DNA from: Knufia peltigerae
Lineage: Eukaryota; Ascomycota; Eurotiomycetes; Chaetothyriales; Trichomeriaceae
Direction of reading: 5' to 3'
Assembly: GCA_030247855.1 (NCBI GenBank)
Contig: JAPDRN010000072.1
Span: 1-64,000 of the forward strand
Length of the DNA: 64,000 bases
Part shown: piece by piece, positions 44,090 to 54,018 of the stretch
Layout of the letters: each line of letters starts with the position of its first letter
Numbering within the stretch: position 1 is the first letter of the stretch
Position numbers and translations under genes: made by a program
The notes under the pieces: model-generated
What the model was told of the DNA's origin: nothing
Databases searched by the model: none
The model's input: the letters and a program-made list of their open reading frames with translations, nothing else

Positions 44090-44851
44090 TTACTGTCCAT
44101 GCTTCTTCTTGTCGGCCTCCATCCCTTGTACGATCCACTTGCTCGCCATCTGGGCATACTCCTCGAGCGCCTTCTTATCCTTCATTCTCTCCTTGATGTT
44201 CAAAGGCTTGGGCACGTCGCAACCTTTCTTGACACCGGGTCTCTGGCTCATCATCTCCTCCCACTTCTTCAGCGTTGGGAACTCGTCGATGTCCACGCCG
44301 GCCCAAGCGGCCCAGATGACCCATCCGATCGTGGTGATGTCCGCGATCGAGATGTGATCGCCCACGATGAACCCGGACTTTGAGGACTGCAGATGCTTGT
44401 CCAGCACGCCGTACAGTCGCCTCGTCTCGTTGACATATCTGGTCATGCCGTACTCGATCTTCTGCGGCGCATAGCGTACAAAGTGGTTCGCTTGACCCTG
44501 CATCGGGCCCAGGCCGGCGTTCTGCCAGAACAGCCAATTGTTCATCTCGTACTGCTCGCGGCTACCCTTGGGGAAACTGATCTTGTGCTCGGTATCATAC
44601 TGCTCGGCCAGGTAGGTGAGGATGCTACCCCCTTCGAACAGGCGAATCTTTTGGCCATCGGTGAATGTATCCGTCAGTGCGGGGATCCGGCCGTTGGGGT
44701 TGATTTCGAGAAACCAGGGCTCCTTTTGTCGGTTGGTCGAGATGTTGATGTGTTCGGTCTTGTAAGGGATGCCGAGCTCCTCGAGGGCGATGGAGATCTT
44801 GATCCCGTTGGGTGTGGAGTCGGTGTACAGTGTTATATCGGGGCGCGACAT
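44090..44851 (-). CDS. Glutathione S-transferase, Ure2/theta-like
   Basis: A single exon of 253 residues from the preferred ATG at 44851 (context CACCATGTC). The N-terminal thioredoxin-like domain begins ITLYTDSTPNGIKISIALEE and includes EINPNGRIPALTD and the Glu-Ser-like LFEGGSILTYLAEQYD. An all-helical C-terminal domain contains NNWLFWQNAGLGPMQGQANH and DHISIADITTIGWVIWAAW. This is the layout of fungal Ure2-like GSTs that conjugate glutathione to electrophiles or handle oxidative stress. The frame stays open for 40 more codons to an ATG at 44971, whose context is poorer; this His/Ser-rich extension may be a targeting peptide or just leader. Divergent from the bicarbonate transporter family gene. 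Confidence 0.93.
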   Translation of the reverse strand: MSRPDITLYTDSTPNGIKISIALEELGIPYKTEHINISTNRQKEPWFLEINPNGRIPALTDTFTDGQKIRLFEGGSILTYLAEQYDTEHKISFPKGSREQYEMNNWLFWQNAGLGPMQGQANHFVRYAPQKIEYGMTRYVNETRRLYGVLDKHLQSSKSGFIVGDHISIADITTIGWVIWAAWAGVDIDEFPTLKKWEEMMSQRPGVKKGCDVPKPLNIKERMKDKKALEEYAQMASKWIVQGMEADKKKHGQ

Positions 44852-45842
44852 GGTGTCGGTGTCGATCCTTCTGTGTTGCGGATCGGGGTTGAGATGGTGA
44901 ACGTGTTGATGAAGACGAGCACCGGATGTGCTGCTACTTGTACTCGTACCTTGTTGGATGGGTTCGCTCATGTGAGGTAATTAGTTCTTCTTCGCTTATG
45001 GGTTTTTGTGTGGTTGTGGGATGCGGAAGTCGTGAAGCCCCCGAAGCCCCCGGGAGAGTAGTCGTTATTAATAATGAAATCAGTATTGATGTCTTGAGTA
45101 ATCAAGATTGTCGTACTCGGTTCTTGTCCTTTGTATGGAGACGATGAGGAACATAAAGTGGGGGAATTCGCTCATCCTCATGTACGAACGAGTACACTAG
45201 GACAGTTCACCGAGCCATCTTTCCCTACCAGTCAGTTCGTCGTTTACATTCAAACGTATCTTTCATGGGACGAATCTTCTTGGAAGATCAAAGATCCCAC
45301 GGACACAAATACATCTCGAGTAAACTCCGCGATATCCAGATACCTACCGTATGGACCTCGCTATTCAAGATACCGACCTTCGCATCAATAGTTTATCCGG
45401 ACTCCGAGCTCAATGAGACTGACTCCCCTCAGTCACAAAGATCTTTGCTGGCTGAGCAAAACGCTCTTGAATCGCTCAAAGAGGAAAGTCATATTACCGT
45501 ATCTGGTAAAATTCTTCATCCTCAAAGCATTTGCTGCCGTTTCCCCGCATTCAAAGTCTTTCCTTACCCACCGCCTTTCTACATCCTTGGACTACGTCAG
45601 AATCGAAGTCAATCGCAGTTTTCTGTTCTCAATTCTCGTGGTGGCGATCTCAAGAGGTTCAAAATCTGTCCGGAAATGTCATAGGAATCGCATGCGAATG
45701 TCTTTTGAAGACCTTCACGGAATGGCCCTCGACGTCCCCCTCCATAAGCCGCTCTTTTCCAGGTTGTGAAATTGACGTTGTGCTCGTGATTGCTATCCGA
45801 GACCCCGAGGTCATCCACTGATCCAAATCGTAGCTCTAAGTC
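44852..45842. promoter_or_regulatory. Divergent upstream region of the GST and the anion transporter
   Basis: 991 bp between divergent start codons (871 bp if the longer GST start is used). No clear element by eye. Confidence 0.4.
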
Positions 45843-48026
45843 ATGGCTACCCAGACAGACATCATCACGCGCACTCCGGACCAGACTGCTCCGTCACTGC
45901 GCCGTCGGTCCTCCTCACATTCGACTCATCAGTCGAAACCATGGGAGCATACCGGCCACCGCATGTCACTCCACTCGAATCACTCTTCTCGGCCAGAGCC
46001 AGAGGAAGTGCGACGCCTTTCTGAGCGCGTCTCGCGCCAAACGACGAGGTCATCATATCGACGAACTTCGAAGTGGTACAGAATACGCTGGTTCAGAGGT
46101 ATGATCAGTGATGTCAAGAGGAGGGCACCATTCTACTGGAGTGACTGGAAAGATGCTTGGGACTATAGAGTCGTACCGGCGACAGTATATATGTATTTCG
46201 CGAAGTGAGTTTTGTATACAGATGCCACAATGGAAGCATTCTTTGCATGCGGATATTTCCCCCCAGGAGACATTATGTGTTTTGCGAGGAGCACCAACTG
46301 ATGTCTTTTTCCGCAGCATCCTACCAGCATTGGCCTTTTCCCTAGACATGTTCACCAAAACCCACAATTCGTATGGTGTCAACGAAGTCCTACTCTCCTC
46401 GGTCATGGCATGTGTCATATTTTCCCTGTTCGCTGCGCAGCCGCTCGTCATTGTGGGAGTTACAGGTCCCATCACGGTGTTCTCGTACACGGTCTACGAC
46501 ATTGTCGTCCCCAATGGGACGAATTATTTTGCATTCATGGCCTGGATCGGTATATGGTCGCTTCTCATGCATTGGCTGCTCGCAATCACCAACAGCTGCA
46601 ATGCATTGACCTACGTAACCCGCTTCAGCTGCGACACCTTTGGCTTTTACGTTGCCTTCATCTATCTCCAGAAGGGGATCCAGGTTCTCACGAGACAATG
46701 GGGCCTAGCCGGTGGAGAGAGCGCATATCTATCCGTCATGGTCAGTTTGCTCGTCCTGGGCTTCGCCTATGGTTGTGGGGTGCTCGGCAACAGCAATTTG
46801 CTGCATCATATCCCTCGAAAGTTCATTGAAGATTACGGGACGCCTTTGACTATCATTTTCTTCACCGGATTCGTCCATATCGGACATATGAAGGACGTTA
46901 CTGTGGAGACACTACCTACCAGCAAATCATTCTTTCCCACGGCAGATCGCGGCTGGTTCGTACATTTCTGGGATATCAGCGTTGGAGAAGTGTTTTTGGC
47001 TATCCCGTTTGCAATCCTTCTGACAATCTTGTTCTGGTTCGATCACAACGGTAAGAACTACTAAATTCTCCATTTTGGCTTTCTTGCTGATCACCCGCCT
47101 TAGTGTCGTCTCTCATTGCTCAAGGCAGCGAGTTTCCCTTGCGCAAGCCACCTGGATTCCACTGGGACATCTTCCTGTTAGGCCTCACTACTGGCATTGC
47201 CGGCCTACTCGGTATTCCGTTCCCCAATGGCCTAATTCCACAAGCTCCTTTCCACACCACTGCGCTCTGCGCGACACGACAAGTCGTGGATGAAAAGGCT
47301 CGAGGCCACACTGTTCGTGTTGTTGACCATGTCGTTGAACAGCGCGTCAGCAACCTGGCCCAAGGTCTCCTGTTCCTGGTCACCATGTCCGGTCCACTTT
47401 TGATAGTACTTCACCTCATTCCTCAAGGTGTACTGGCGGGTTTGTTCTTCGTCATGGGCGTCCAAGCACTCGAAGGGAACGGCATCACACAAAAGCTGCT
47501 CTACCTTGCTCGTGATAAAAATCTGACTGACGCCACCGATCCTCTGGCCCGAATTGATCGACAACGAGCAATTTGGATTTTCGTGGTGATAGAGTTGATT
47601 GGATTTGGCGCAACATTTGCTATCTCCCAGACAATTGCCGCCATTGGGTTCCCAGTGTTCCTGATCCTGCTAATTGTTGCACGCTCCTGGCTGATGCCGA
47701 AATGGTTCCGAGAAGACGAGCTTCGCGCGCTCGATGCTCCAACAGCAGGACCCTTCGTCATGGAAAGTGTGGGTGGAGCGTATGGTGAGAGTGAGGCAAG
47801 TACTCCTGACGCTCACACTCCAGAGAACGAGGTCGCCGTCGTCGATGACACCCTGGAGAGAGGAGAAAGCTACGAGTTGGAGACGTCTTTAGCGAACCGG
47901 AAAGCTGCCGAGGATTGTTCTGTCTTGCGAGGCGAAGGCTCCGCGAGACGAAGGCCGAGCCACAGTGAGTTGCAGAGACCGGCAGGTAGAGTGAGAAGGA
48001 GAAGCAGAAGTTCATTAAACACTTGA
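45843..48026 (+). CDS. BOR1: Bicarbonate/borate transporter family protein (SLC4/Bor1-like)
   Basis: Three exons, 45843-46204, 46317-47050 and 47104-48026, giving 672 residues. A long basic cytosolic N-terminus is followed by the HCO3_cotransp core. It reads ILPALAFSLDMFTKTHNSYG, PLVIVGVTGPITVFSYTVYD, VAFIYLQKGIQVL, FHTTALCATRQVVDEK and IPQGVLAGLFFVMGVQALEG, with about 10-12 membrane segments. The C-terminal tail is acidic, then very basic (RRRSRSS near the end). The yeast relative Bor1 exports borate at the plasma membrane and affects vacuole function; plant relatives also move boron. Which anion this one carries cannot be told. The first intron (112 nt) has donor GTGAGT and acceptor CCGCAG. 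Confidence 0.92.
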
Positions 48027-48710
48027 AGTGGATAGACTGTTGGATTTGTCCGAGATACAAACACAAGCATACAAATAGAAGCTCCACGGAATCACCTGCT
48101 GGAGGAGCTGGTACATGGTAAGAAGGACCAGGATATACAGAAGACATACATCTCGAAGATCTGTGGCGAAAGAGAAAAGGTACAAGAGAGACACCATATG
48201 GTGTTGTAGTCAAATGCTGGACATCATAGTCATAGCTAACAAAACCGGAGACATAGACCCTCAGTGCTTCAGGATTGATATATTACAAACGAAGATGTTG
48301 TGCTTTTAACTTGACAATCGTTCGGCGGCCTGAGTTTGACTGCGGAATATACGTCCCAAATACAAATGTTGCACGGTCGTGACGATAACACTGTAAGGAT
48401 CTGATTTTCTCTCAGTGGTTTGTCAAAGACTGCTTCTGATTTCCTCCACTACAAACGGCGCATCTGTCAAACAGAGTGTATCACTGTGGCGCTTCTCAGG
48501 TATAAAGTAGTCGAATATCGGATAATTAGTCGAACTCCCACGGCAGACCACGGAGTACCTTTGCCCGGATCGACCAGGACACCGTACATACCCCAAGCAG
48601 AGTCTTTTCTTCAAGTGAGTGGTCGTTGCCAAGAGAGTTTCGTACGCCCGGTCGACATCATTGTTACTGTGCAGATATCTATCATATCCGGAAGTGTCCT
48701 CCTCCCAGAC
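48027..48710. other. Intergenic, 684 bp
   Basis: Contains an open frame from 48420 in phase with the next gene, with a possible intron (donor GTGAGT at 48619, acceptor GTGCAG at 48673). A CACGGAGTAC word lies at 48549. Otherwise nothing is seen. Confidence 0.45.
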
Positions 48711-49100
48711 ATGACGAGGCTCTCGGGGAGGCCAGTAGTCATAGACAGGTTGATGCTGGACACGTGGCAAGCGATGCTCTTTGACGCGGCCACCAATTCA
48801 AGGTACAAAGACGGGGCGTTTGAGGATCTCCTCCAGAGGGACACCCCGGCACTTCAGGCGGTGGACACCTACCTCGATTCCACGCTCCTGACGAAACGCG
48901 AGAGGGCAATCTTCGAACAGATCCGTGTGCTGATCGGCGACGTGGCGACGGAGCAGTCCGAGGACACTCATACGGTGTTGAGGCAAAAGTTTGTCAAAAT
49001 GGTGTCGGAGGATACGAACTTACAGATGTCGGATCAACATCCGAAACGATCGGACGCCGTCATCGACAGTGTGCACTGGACGTTTGACGGACAGAGATAA
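48711..49100 (+). CDS. Hypothetical small soluble protein
   Basis: 129 residues from the ATG at 48711, with balanced, helix-rich composition (VIDRLMLDTWQAMLFDAA, LLTKRERAIFEQIRVLI) and no signal peptide or membrane segment. I do not recognise a family. The frame is open for another 97 codons upstream to 48420 and a possible intron lies there, so the true N-terminus may be longer. It probably is a real gene because the amphipathic pattern and composition look protein-like, unlike the shadow frames nearby. Confidence 0.5.
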   Translation: MTRLSGRPVVIDRLMLDTWQAMLFDAATNSRYKDGAFEDLLQRDTPALQAVDTYLDSTLLTKRERAIFEQIRVLIGDVATEQSEDTHTVLRQKFVKMVSEDTNLQMSDQHPKRSDAVIDSVHWTFDGQR

Positions 49101-49647
49101 CGAGGAAGGCTAGTCAGCCTCGAGGATACTTGCTTGGTACGAGTAGACAAGACGAACTTTTCCCACCCTTGCACTCATGTGTCAACGTGATCCGCCGTAG
49201 TTTACTGTTGGAGGCTCAGGCCACTTTACCGTAGTCTTGGCCAAAGCCCAGTTTCCAATCCTTGTCCGGCGTTTACGAGAAGGACGAGAGAAGGCGAAAA
49301 TCTCCCCCGCCGCCACTGCGTCAAGGAATTTTTGAAGATTTTAGGCCTGTGATCTCTGCCTATTGCAATTTCTCAACCACCCAATTCCTTTGTGTATCTC
49401 TGCGTCTTTTGCCTGGCATTCTACCCTGCTCGGCTCTTCATTGATTCTTCAGTAATCAATCTTCTCGCCTTTCGTTTGCGGGAATCTGACGACTTGGATC
49501 TTTTCCCCCCAAGGCACTGGGCTGCGATAGACGATAAGCCTTTGAGACCCCTCCACAAAAATTGTTTTTTCTTGATCTCCTCAGACCGCCCTCGTCTTTC
49601 GTCTTCAACAAAACCCCCTCCCCAACAAACACAAACACAAGTCCACC
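49101..49647. promoter_or_regulatory. Promoter and leader of ARB1
   Basis: 547 bp. The last 70 bases are rich in CT, then in CAAA/CAAC words, ending GTCCACC before the ATG, a leader typical of strongly translated fungal genes. The first ATG after 49560 is the main start. Confidence 0.5.
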
Positions 49648-51615
49648 ATGCCTGTCTCCGCTTCCAAGGCGGCCCGTATGGCCAAAAAGGCCGAAAAGGA
49701 CGGCAAGAAGACGGCGGCCTCCAGACTCTCCTCGAAGGCAGGCTCTAAGAACGCCTCCGCCGCGGGGTCCAAAGCCTCCTCGGTCAACGGCGACGATGGA
49801 CCCCCCATGCTCGACGAGGACGAACTCGACGCCCCTGCCACGAGCGCCGAGCAGATGAACAAGGTCAAGCAATTGACGGAACAGATGGACAAGCACGGCA
49901 TCTCGGACAGAGTCACAACCGGTGTGTTGGCGTCCTTGGAATCCAGTCGGGACGTCAAAATCACCTCGGCCTCGTTGGTCTTCCACGGCAAGGTCCTGAT
50001 TCAGGACTCGACCCTCGAAGTCAACTTCGGTCGAAGATACGGCCTGTTGGGCGAAAACGGTTGCGGCAAGTCGACGCTGCTCAAGGCGATCGACAAGCGA
50101 GAGTTCCCCTTCCCTGAACACGTCGACATCTACCTCCTGAACGAAGGTGCCCCCGCGACCGACATGGGTGCTCTGGAGTGGGTCGTCAAAGAGGCGGAGA
50201 AAGAAGTCAAGAGGTTGGACGATTTGGCCGAGGAGATTCTCGAGAAAGAGGGACCAGAGAGTCCCACGCTGATGGAGATCTACGAGCGCTCCGAGTCGAT
50301 GGACCCCAACACTTTCGAAACCCGAGCATCCCTCATCCTCACTGGTCTAGGCTTCAACAAGAAGACCATCCACAAAAAGACCAAGGACATGTCCGGTGGT
50401 TGGCGAATGCGTGTCGCCCTGGGACGAGCACTCTTCGTCAAGCCTTCATTGCTTCTTCTCGACGACCCCACCGCCCATCTTGATCTCGAGGCCTGCGTCT
50501 GGCTCGAAGAGTACCTCAAGAAGTGGGAAAAGACTTTGATCCTGGTCTCTCACTCCATGGATTTCTTGAACGGTGTTTGCACAAACATGATCGATATGAG
50601 ACAAAAGACGCTCATGTACTACGGTGGTAACTACGATTCTTACATCAAGACTCGATCGGAAAACGAGACCAATCAACAGAAGGCCTACCTCAAGCAGCAA
50701 GAAGAAATTGCCCACATCAAGAAATTTATCGCCTCCGCCGGTACTTACGCCAACTTGGTCCGACAAGCCAAGTCGAGACAAAAGATTTTGGACAAGATGG
50801 AGGCCGATGGTTTCATCCAACCCGTCGCACAAGACCGTGTCTTCAGTTTCCGATTCGCCGATGTCGAGAAATTGCCCCCTCCAGTGTTGTCTTTTGACGA
50901 TGTCACGTTCAGCTACTCTGGCAAGTCCGAAGACAACCTTTACGAGCATCTTGATCTGGGTGTTGACATGGACAGCCGAACAGCCCTTGTCGGTCCGAAT
51001 GGTGTTGGTAAATCCACCTTGCTGCGAATCATGACTGGCAAACTTTCTCCCACTGGCGGTTCGGTCAGCAGACATACTCACTTGAAACTTGGTCTGTACT
51101 CTCAACACTCTGCTGATCAGCTTGACTTGACAAAGTCTGCCCTCGATTTCGTGCGTGACAAGTATTCGAGTGTGTCCCAAGATTACCAATACTGGCGACA
51201 ACAGTTGGGCCGATATGGTCTGTCTGGTGAATCTCAGACCGCCTTGATGGGTACATTGTCCGAAGGTCAACGATCTCGAGTTGTCTTTGCTCTTCTCGCC
51301 ATTGAAGGACCCAACATGTTGCTATTGGACGAGCCCACCAACGGTCTCGATATTCCTACCATTGACTCGCTGGCTGATGCTATCAATGCATTCTCTGGTG
51401 GTGTCGTTGTGGTTTCTCACGATTTCAGGTATGTTTTTTGTCTCTCAAAGTGATAGCCAGGTGATCATTTGCTAATTAATGTTTCCAGATTGCTCGACAA
51501 GATTGCCAAAGATATCATGGTGTGCGAAAACAAGACTGTCCGACGATGGGACGGCAGTATCGGCGAATACAAGAACTATCTACGAAAGAAGATGGTTTCC
51601 ATGGGTCAAGTTTAA
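49648..51615 (+). CDS. ARB1: ABC-F ATPase ARB1, ribosome biogenesis
   Basis: Two exons, 49648-51428 and 51489-51615, giving 635 residues. A Lys/Ala-rich N-terminus (MPVSASKAARMAKKAEKDGK) precedes two nucleotide-binding domains and no membrane segments. Domain 1 has Walker A GENGCGKST (135-143), signature MSGGW and the Walker B variant LLLLDDPTAHLD, characteristic of ARB1 rather than Gcn20 or New1. Domain 2 has GPNGVGKST, signature LSEGQ and LLLDEPTNGLDIPTIDSLAD. A Lys/Gln-rich linker (QQEEIAHIKKFIAS) separates them. Yeast Arb1 shuttles between nucleus and cytoplasm and is essential for 40S and 60S subunit maturation. The single intron sits after the second H-loop (VVVSHDFR), which splicing restores. 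Orthology is confident. Confidence 0.97.
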
Positions 51616-52315
51616 GAGTCTTGACTTGTGGGTTTCGTTGCTTTGCTTCAGACATTGCTTTGCTGTTGCACACCACCTCTTCTTGCATGGCGATAGACTA
51701 AACATCTGGCTGGGAAGTCTGATGTTTTTGTGTTTTCTGATGAAATGAAATTGATGACGCTGCATTTCTCTTGTTGAGTTTATTGAGTTTTTATCAAACA
51801 AAAAGATAAACCATTGCGGCACTTGCAGGCGTTGGGAATTAGACGGTAAATACCTTTGTTGTTGAAGGGGGAATTCCGAATGGTGGGAAAAAAAGAAAGC
51901 ACGCTGGATATTCCTGCTACATACCCATGATGGGGGCCCTTGCAACAGGTTGATGATTGACTTGGGGGGTTCGAATGACATATGACTGCTGGACTCAATG
52001 AGTTGAAATGGTCAAGAAGAACTTCATAGGTATCTCTACCAAGATTATTTGAACTGAAAATATCAACTTTTACCAATTGCTTGCCTTGGGGACTTTTGTT
52101 GATAATATGCTGTCGGCATTCGGTGTTGGATACCGATCAACGCCGGTGAGAGAAAAGGAGTGTTACACATGTAGGTGGGTAGAGGAGGAGGAGGATGAGG
52201 ATGAGAGGGAGGATGAAAGGGGGTTGGAAGAAGAGTGTACGTATGTATGTCACCATTAACCCACAAAAGGTAAGACCAGTGACATACTCGGTACAGACCA
52301 TGAACCACTCATTAC

Positions 52316-52365
<50 letters not shown>

Positions 52366-52668
52366 TGATAACATCTTTTAAAAGGCAAGTATCAGAGAGG
52401 GGAATCTTTTTCATCATTTTAATCGAAAGTGGGATACTCACTCGAAAAAGAAGTACCTTGTTGCGATTGTCCTTTGAATACGTCACAATAAGGTCCGTAC
52501 CTCATTTTAACCCTGTTACGGAGTCCAGAACGAATCAATCTGTTACAGAAGACAGAACTTCCATTGAACCAGTATTGCAGCGGTACTGGACATTTACATT
52601 TAAAAAAAGGCATCCCTTATCGGTGATTGATTTGTTCTTCCCACCACCAAAAATCCTCCTCAATAGAC
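51616..52668. other. Intergenic, 1.05 kb, with a compound microsatellite
   Basis: Between ARB1 and the cupin gene, both plus strand. It holds the ARB1 3' UTR, a compound dinucleotide repeat (52323-52364), a TTACGGAGTCC word at about 52513 and the cupin promoter. No gene was found. Confidence 0.55.
52323..52364. repeat. Compound microsatellite (TC)14(AC)7
   Basis: Fourteen TC units (52323-52350) run directly into seven AC units (52351-52364). It is likely length-variable between strains. Confidence 0.95.
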
Positions 52669-53691
52669 ATGTCGAGCAACAATAAAGAAAGTGATCAACG
52701 TCAACCTCGACCGGTTCATGTCACTTTATCAAAGGACGTCAAGACTGGTAAAGATGGACAGACTGAAGGGATGGAAAGACAGGTCAGTGCCATTTTTTTT
52801 TATTTTAAACCGAGTCTAGCACAAAACTTATTGCCTTCTTTTTTTTTGTGTGTGTGTGTGTGTGTGGTTTGTTGTACAATTACCTGTATGGAGTATGTGA
52901 TGTACCCTGTTCTCACACTCAGTGAGAGTATGTGGATACTGCAACTGGAAAGGTAGGAATGTCAGGTTCCACATCAAAGTCCAGAGGTGTTGGTGATGTG
53001 TACTCCTTCAATACTGTCGCTCGCCTCCTCTTATTCCTCCTTGTCCTTCTTCCTCCAGTTCTTTCTTCTCATCTTCTCCTCTTTTGGTTTTGTTTTTGTG
53101 CAATTCATCCACTCCTAACTAACCATTCAGTTTTTGTTCCTGTCGTCACTAACTGACACGTTTTGTTCGTGGTTCATCAGGCCGCCATAGTCAACTTGTC
53201 CCCTTCGATCTGTGGTACGTTGATGAGGGCGCACCCTCATTCTTCGTCGGCGGTTCATCACCACGGTGATCAAGACACCATAGTTTACGCGGTCAGTGGT
53301 CACGGGACCGTGGTCACCTCTTCGAATGACGTCGAGGGAGACCTCAGACAAGACCTCAACCCGGGAGATTGGGCCCTCATCCCGGCTTACAGGGAACATC
53401 AGGAAGTCAATGATGGTGACGAGGAGGTCGTCTGGGTGAGTTTGACTGTGTCTCTCGTTACCACCGCCACCACCACGACGCATCCGCCAAACTCCTCAAC
53501 TGTCAACAATTTACTTTCTTTTCTTTCTTCTCTTCCAGGCCCACCAAAAAAATCACAGAGATGTATCTGATACTGACGTTTTGCCGGGTTTCGATGATGT
53601 CATCTAGGTGATCGTACGTGCTCCTTCAGGGGCACCAGTGGTTGAAAACCTAAGTGGTTGGGGAGAGAGTAGAAAAGGGACGCACCAATAA
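52669..53691 (+). CDS. Small cupin-domain protein
   Basis: Three exons, 52669-52782, 53181-53435 and 53608-53691, giving 150 residues. The splice after GMERQ joins to AAIVNLSPSICGTLMRA. The cupin motifs follow: SSAVHHHGDQDTIVYAVSGHG (motif 1, with the metal-binding His pair and Glu position changed to Gln-Asp) and PGDWALIPAYREHQEVNDGD (motif 2, with its His). The C-terminus VIVRAPSGAPVVENLSGWGE matches fungal relatives. Intron 1 is unusually long for this window (398 nt) and carries T-runs and a TG repeat. An alternative acceptor TTCCAG at 53538 would give a different 25-residue end starting AHQKNHRD. The role is unknown; metal-dependent isomerase, dioxygenase or binding roles are all possible. 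Confidence 0.82.
52847..52866. repeat. (TG)10 microsatellite inside cupin intron 1
   Basis: Ten TG units directly after a T-run, in the first intron of the cupin gene. The neighbouring sequence makes length variation likely. Confidence 0.9.
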
Positions 53692-54018
53692 ATAGGTGAG
53701 GAGGGGAGGGACTTGGAAAAAACACTTGCAAAGCCCCCTTGCGTGGTAAGTGAGGACCAGGGAATCGAAATTCAAACAGAGATATGTGGTATTACTGTAC
53801 TTAACCTGGGTCCTGTATACATATAATCAGACGCAGAATGGTACAAACATCATACCTCTCAGTTGAGAAGACTAGGATACTTGTTGAAAATTGATGGGCA
53901 TCGTTTGAATACACTTTCCTAGTCGTATCTACATCGGCTACACTCTGTACATCTATCGACCCCTAACCAGACCGGCCCTTTTCGAAAAACTCTTTTGGTA
54001 TTTTGCCTCGGTCGAAGG
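53692..54018. other. Convergent intergenic gap
   Basis: 327 bp between the stop codons of the cupin gene (plus) and the Tpa1/Ofd1 gene (minus). It holds both 3' UTRs; nothing else is seen. Confidence 0.55.

Noticed and set aside
52669..53691. Mutually exclusive exons in the cupin gene
   Set aside because: The intronic island cannot replace the conserved exon, because no acceptor exists inside that exon to skip the equivalent segment.
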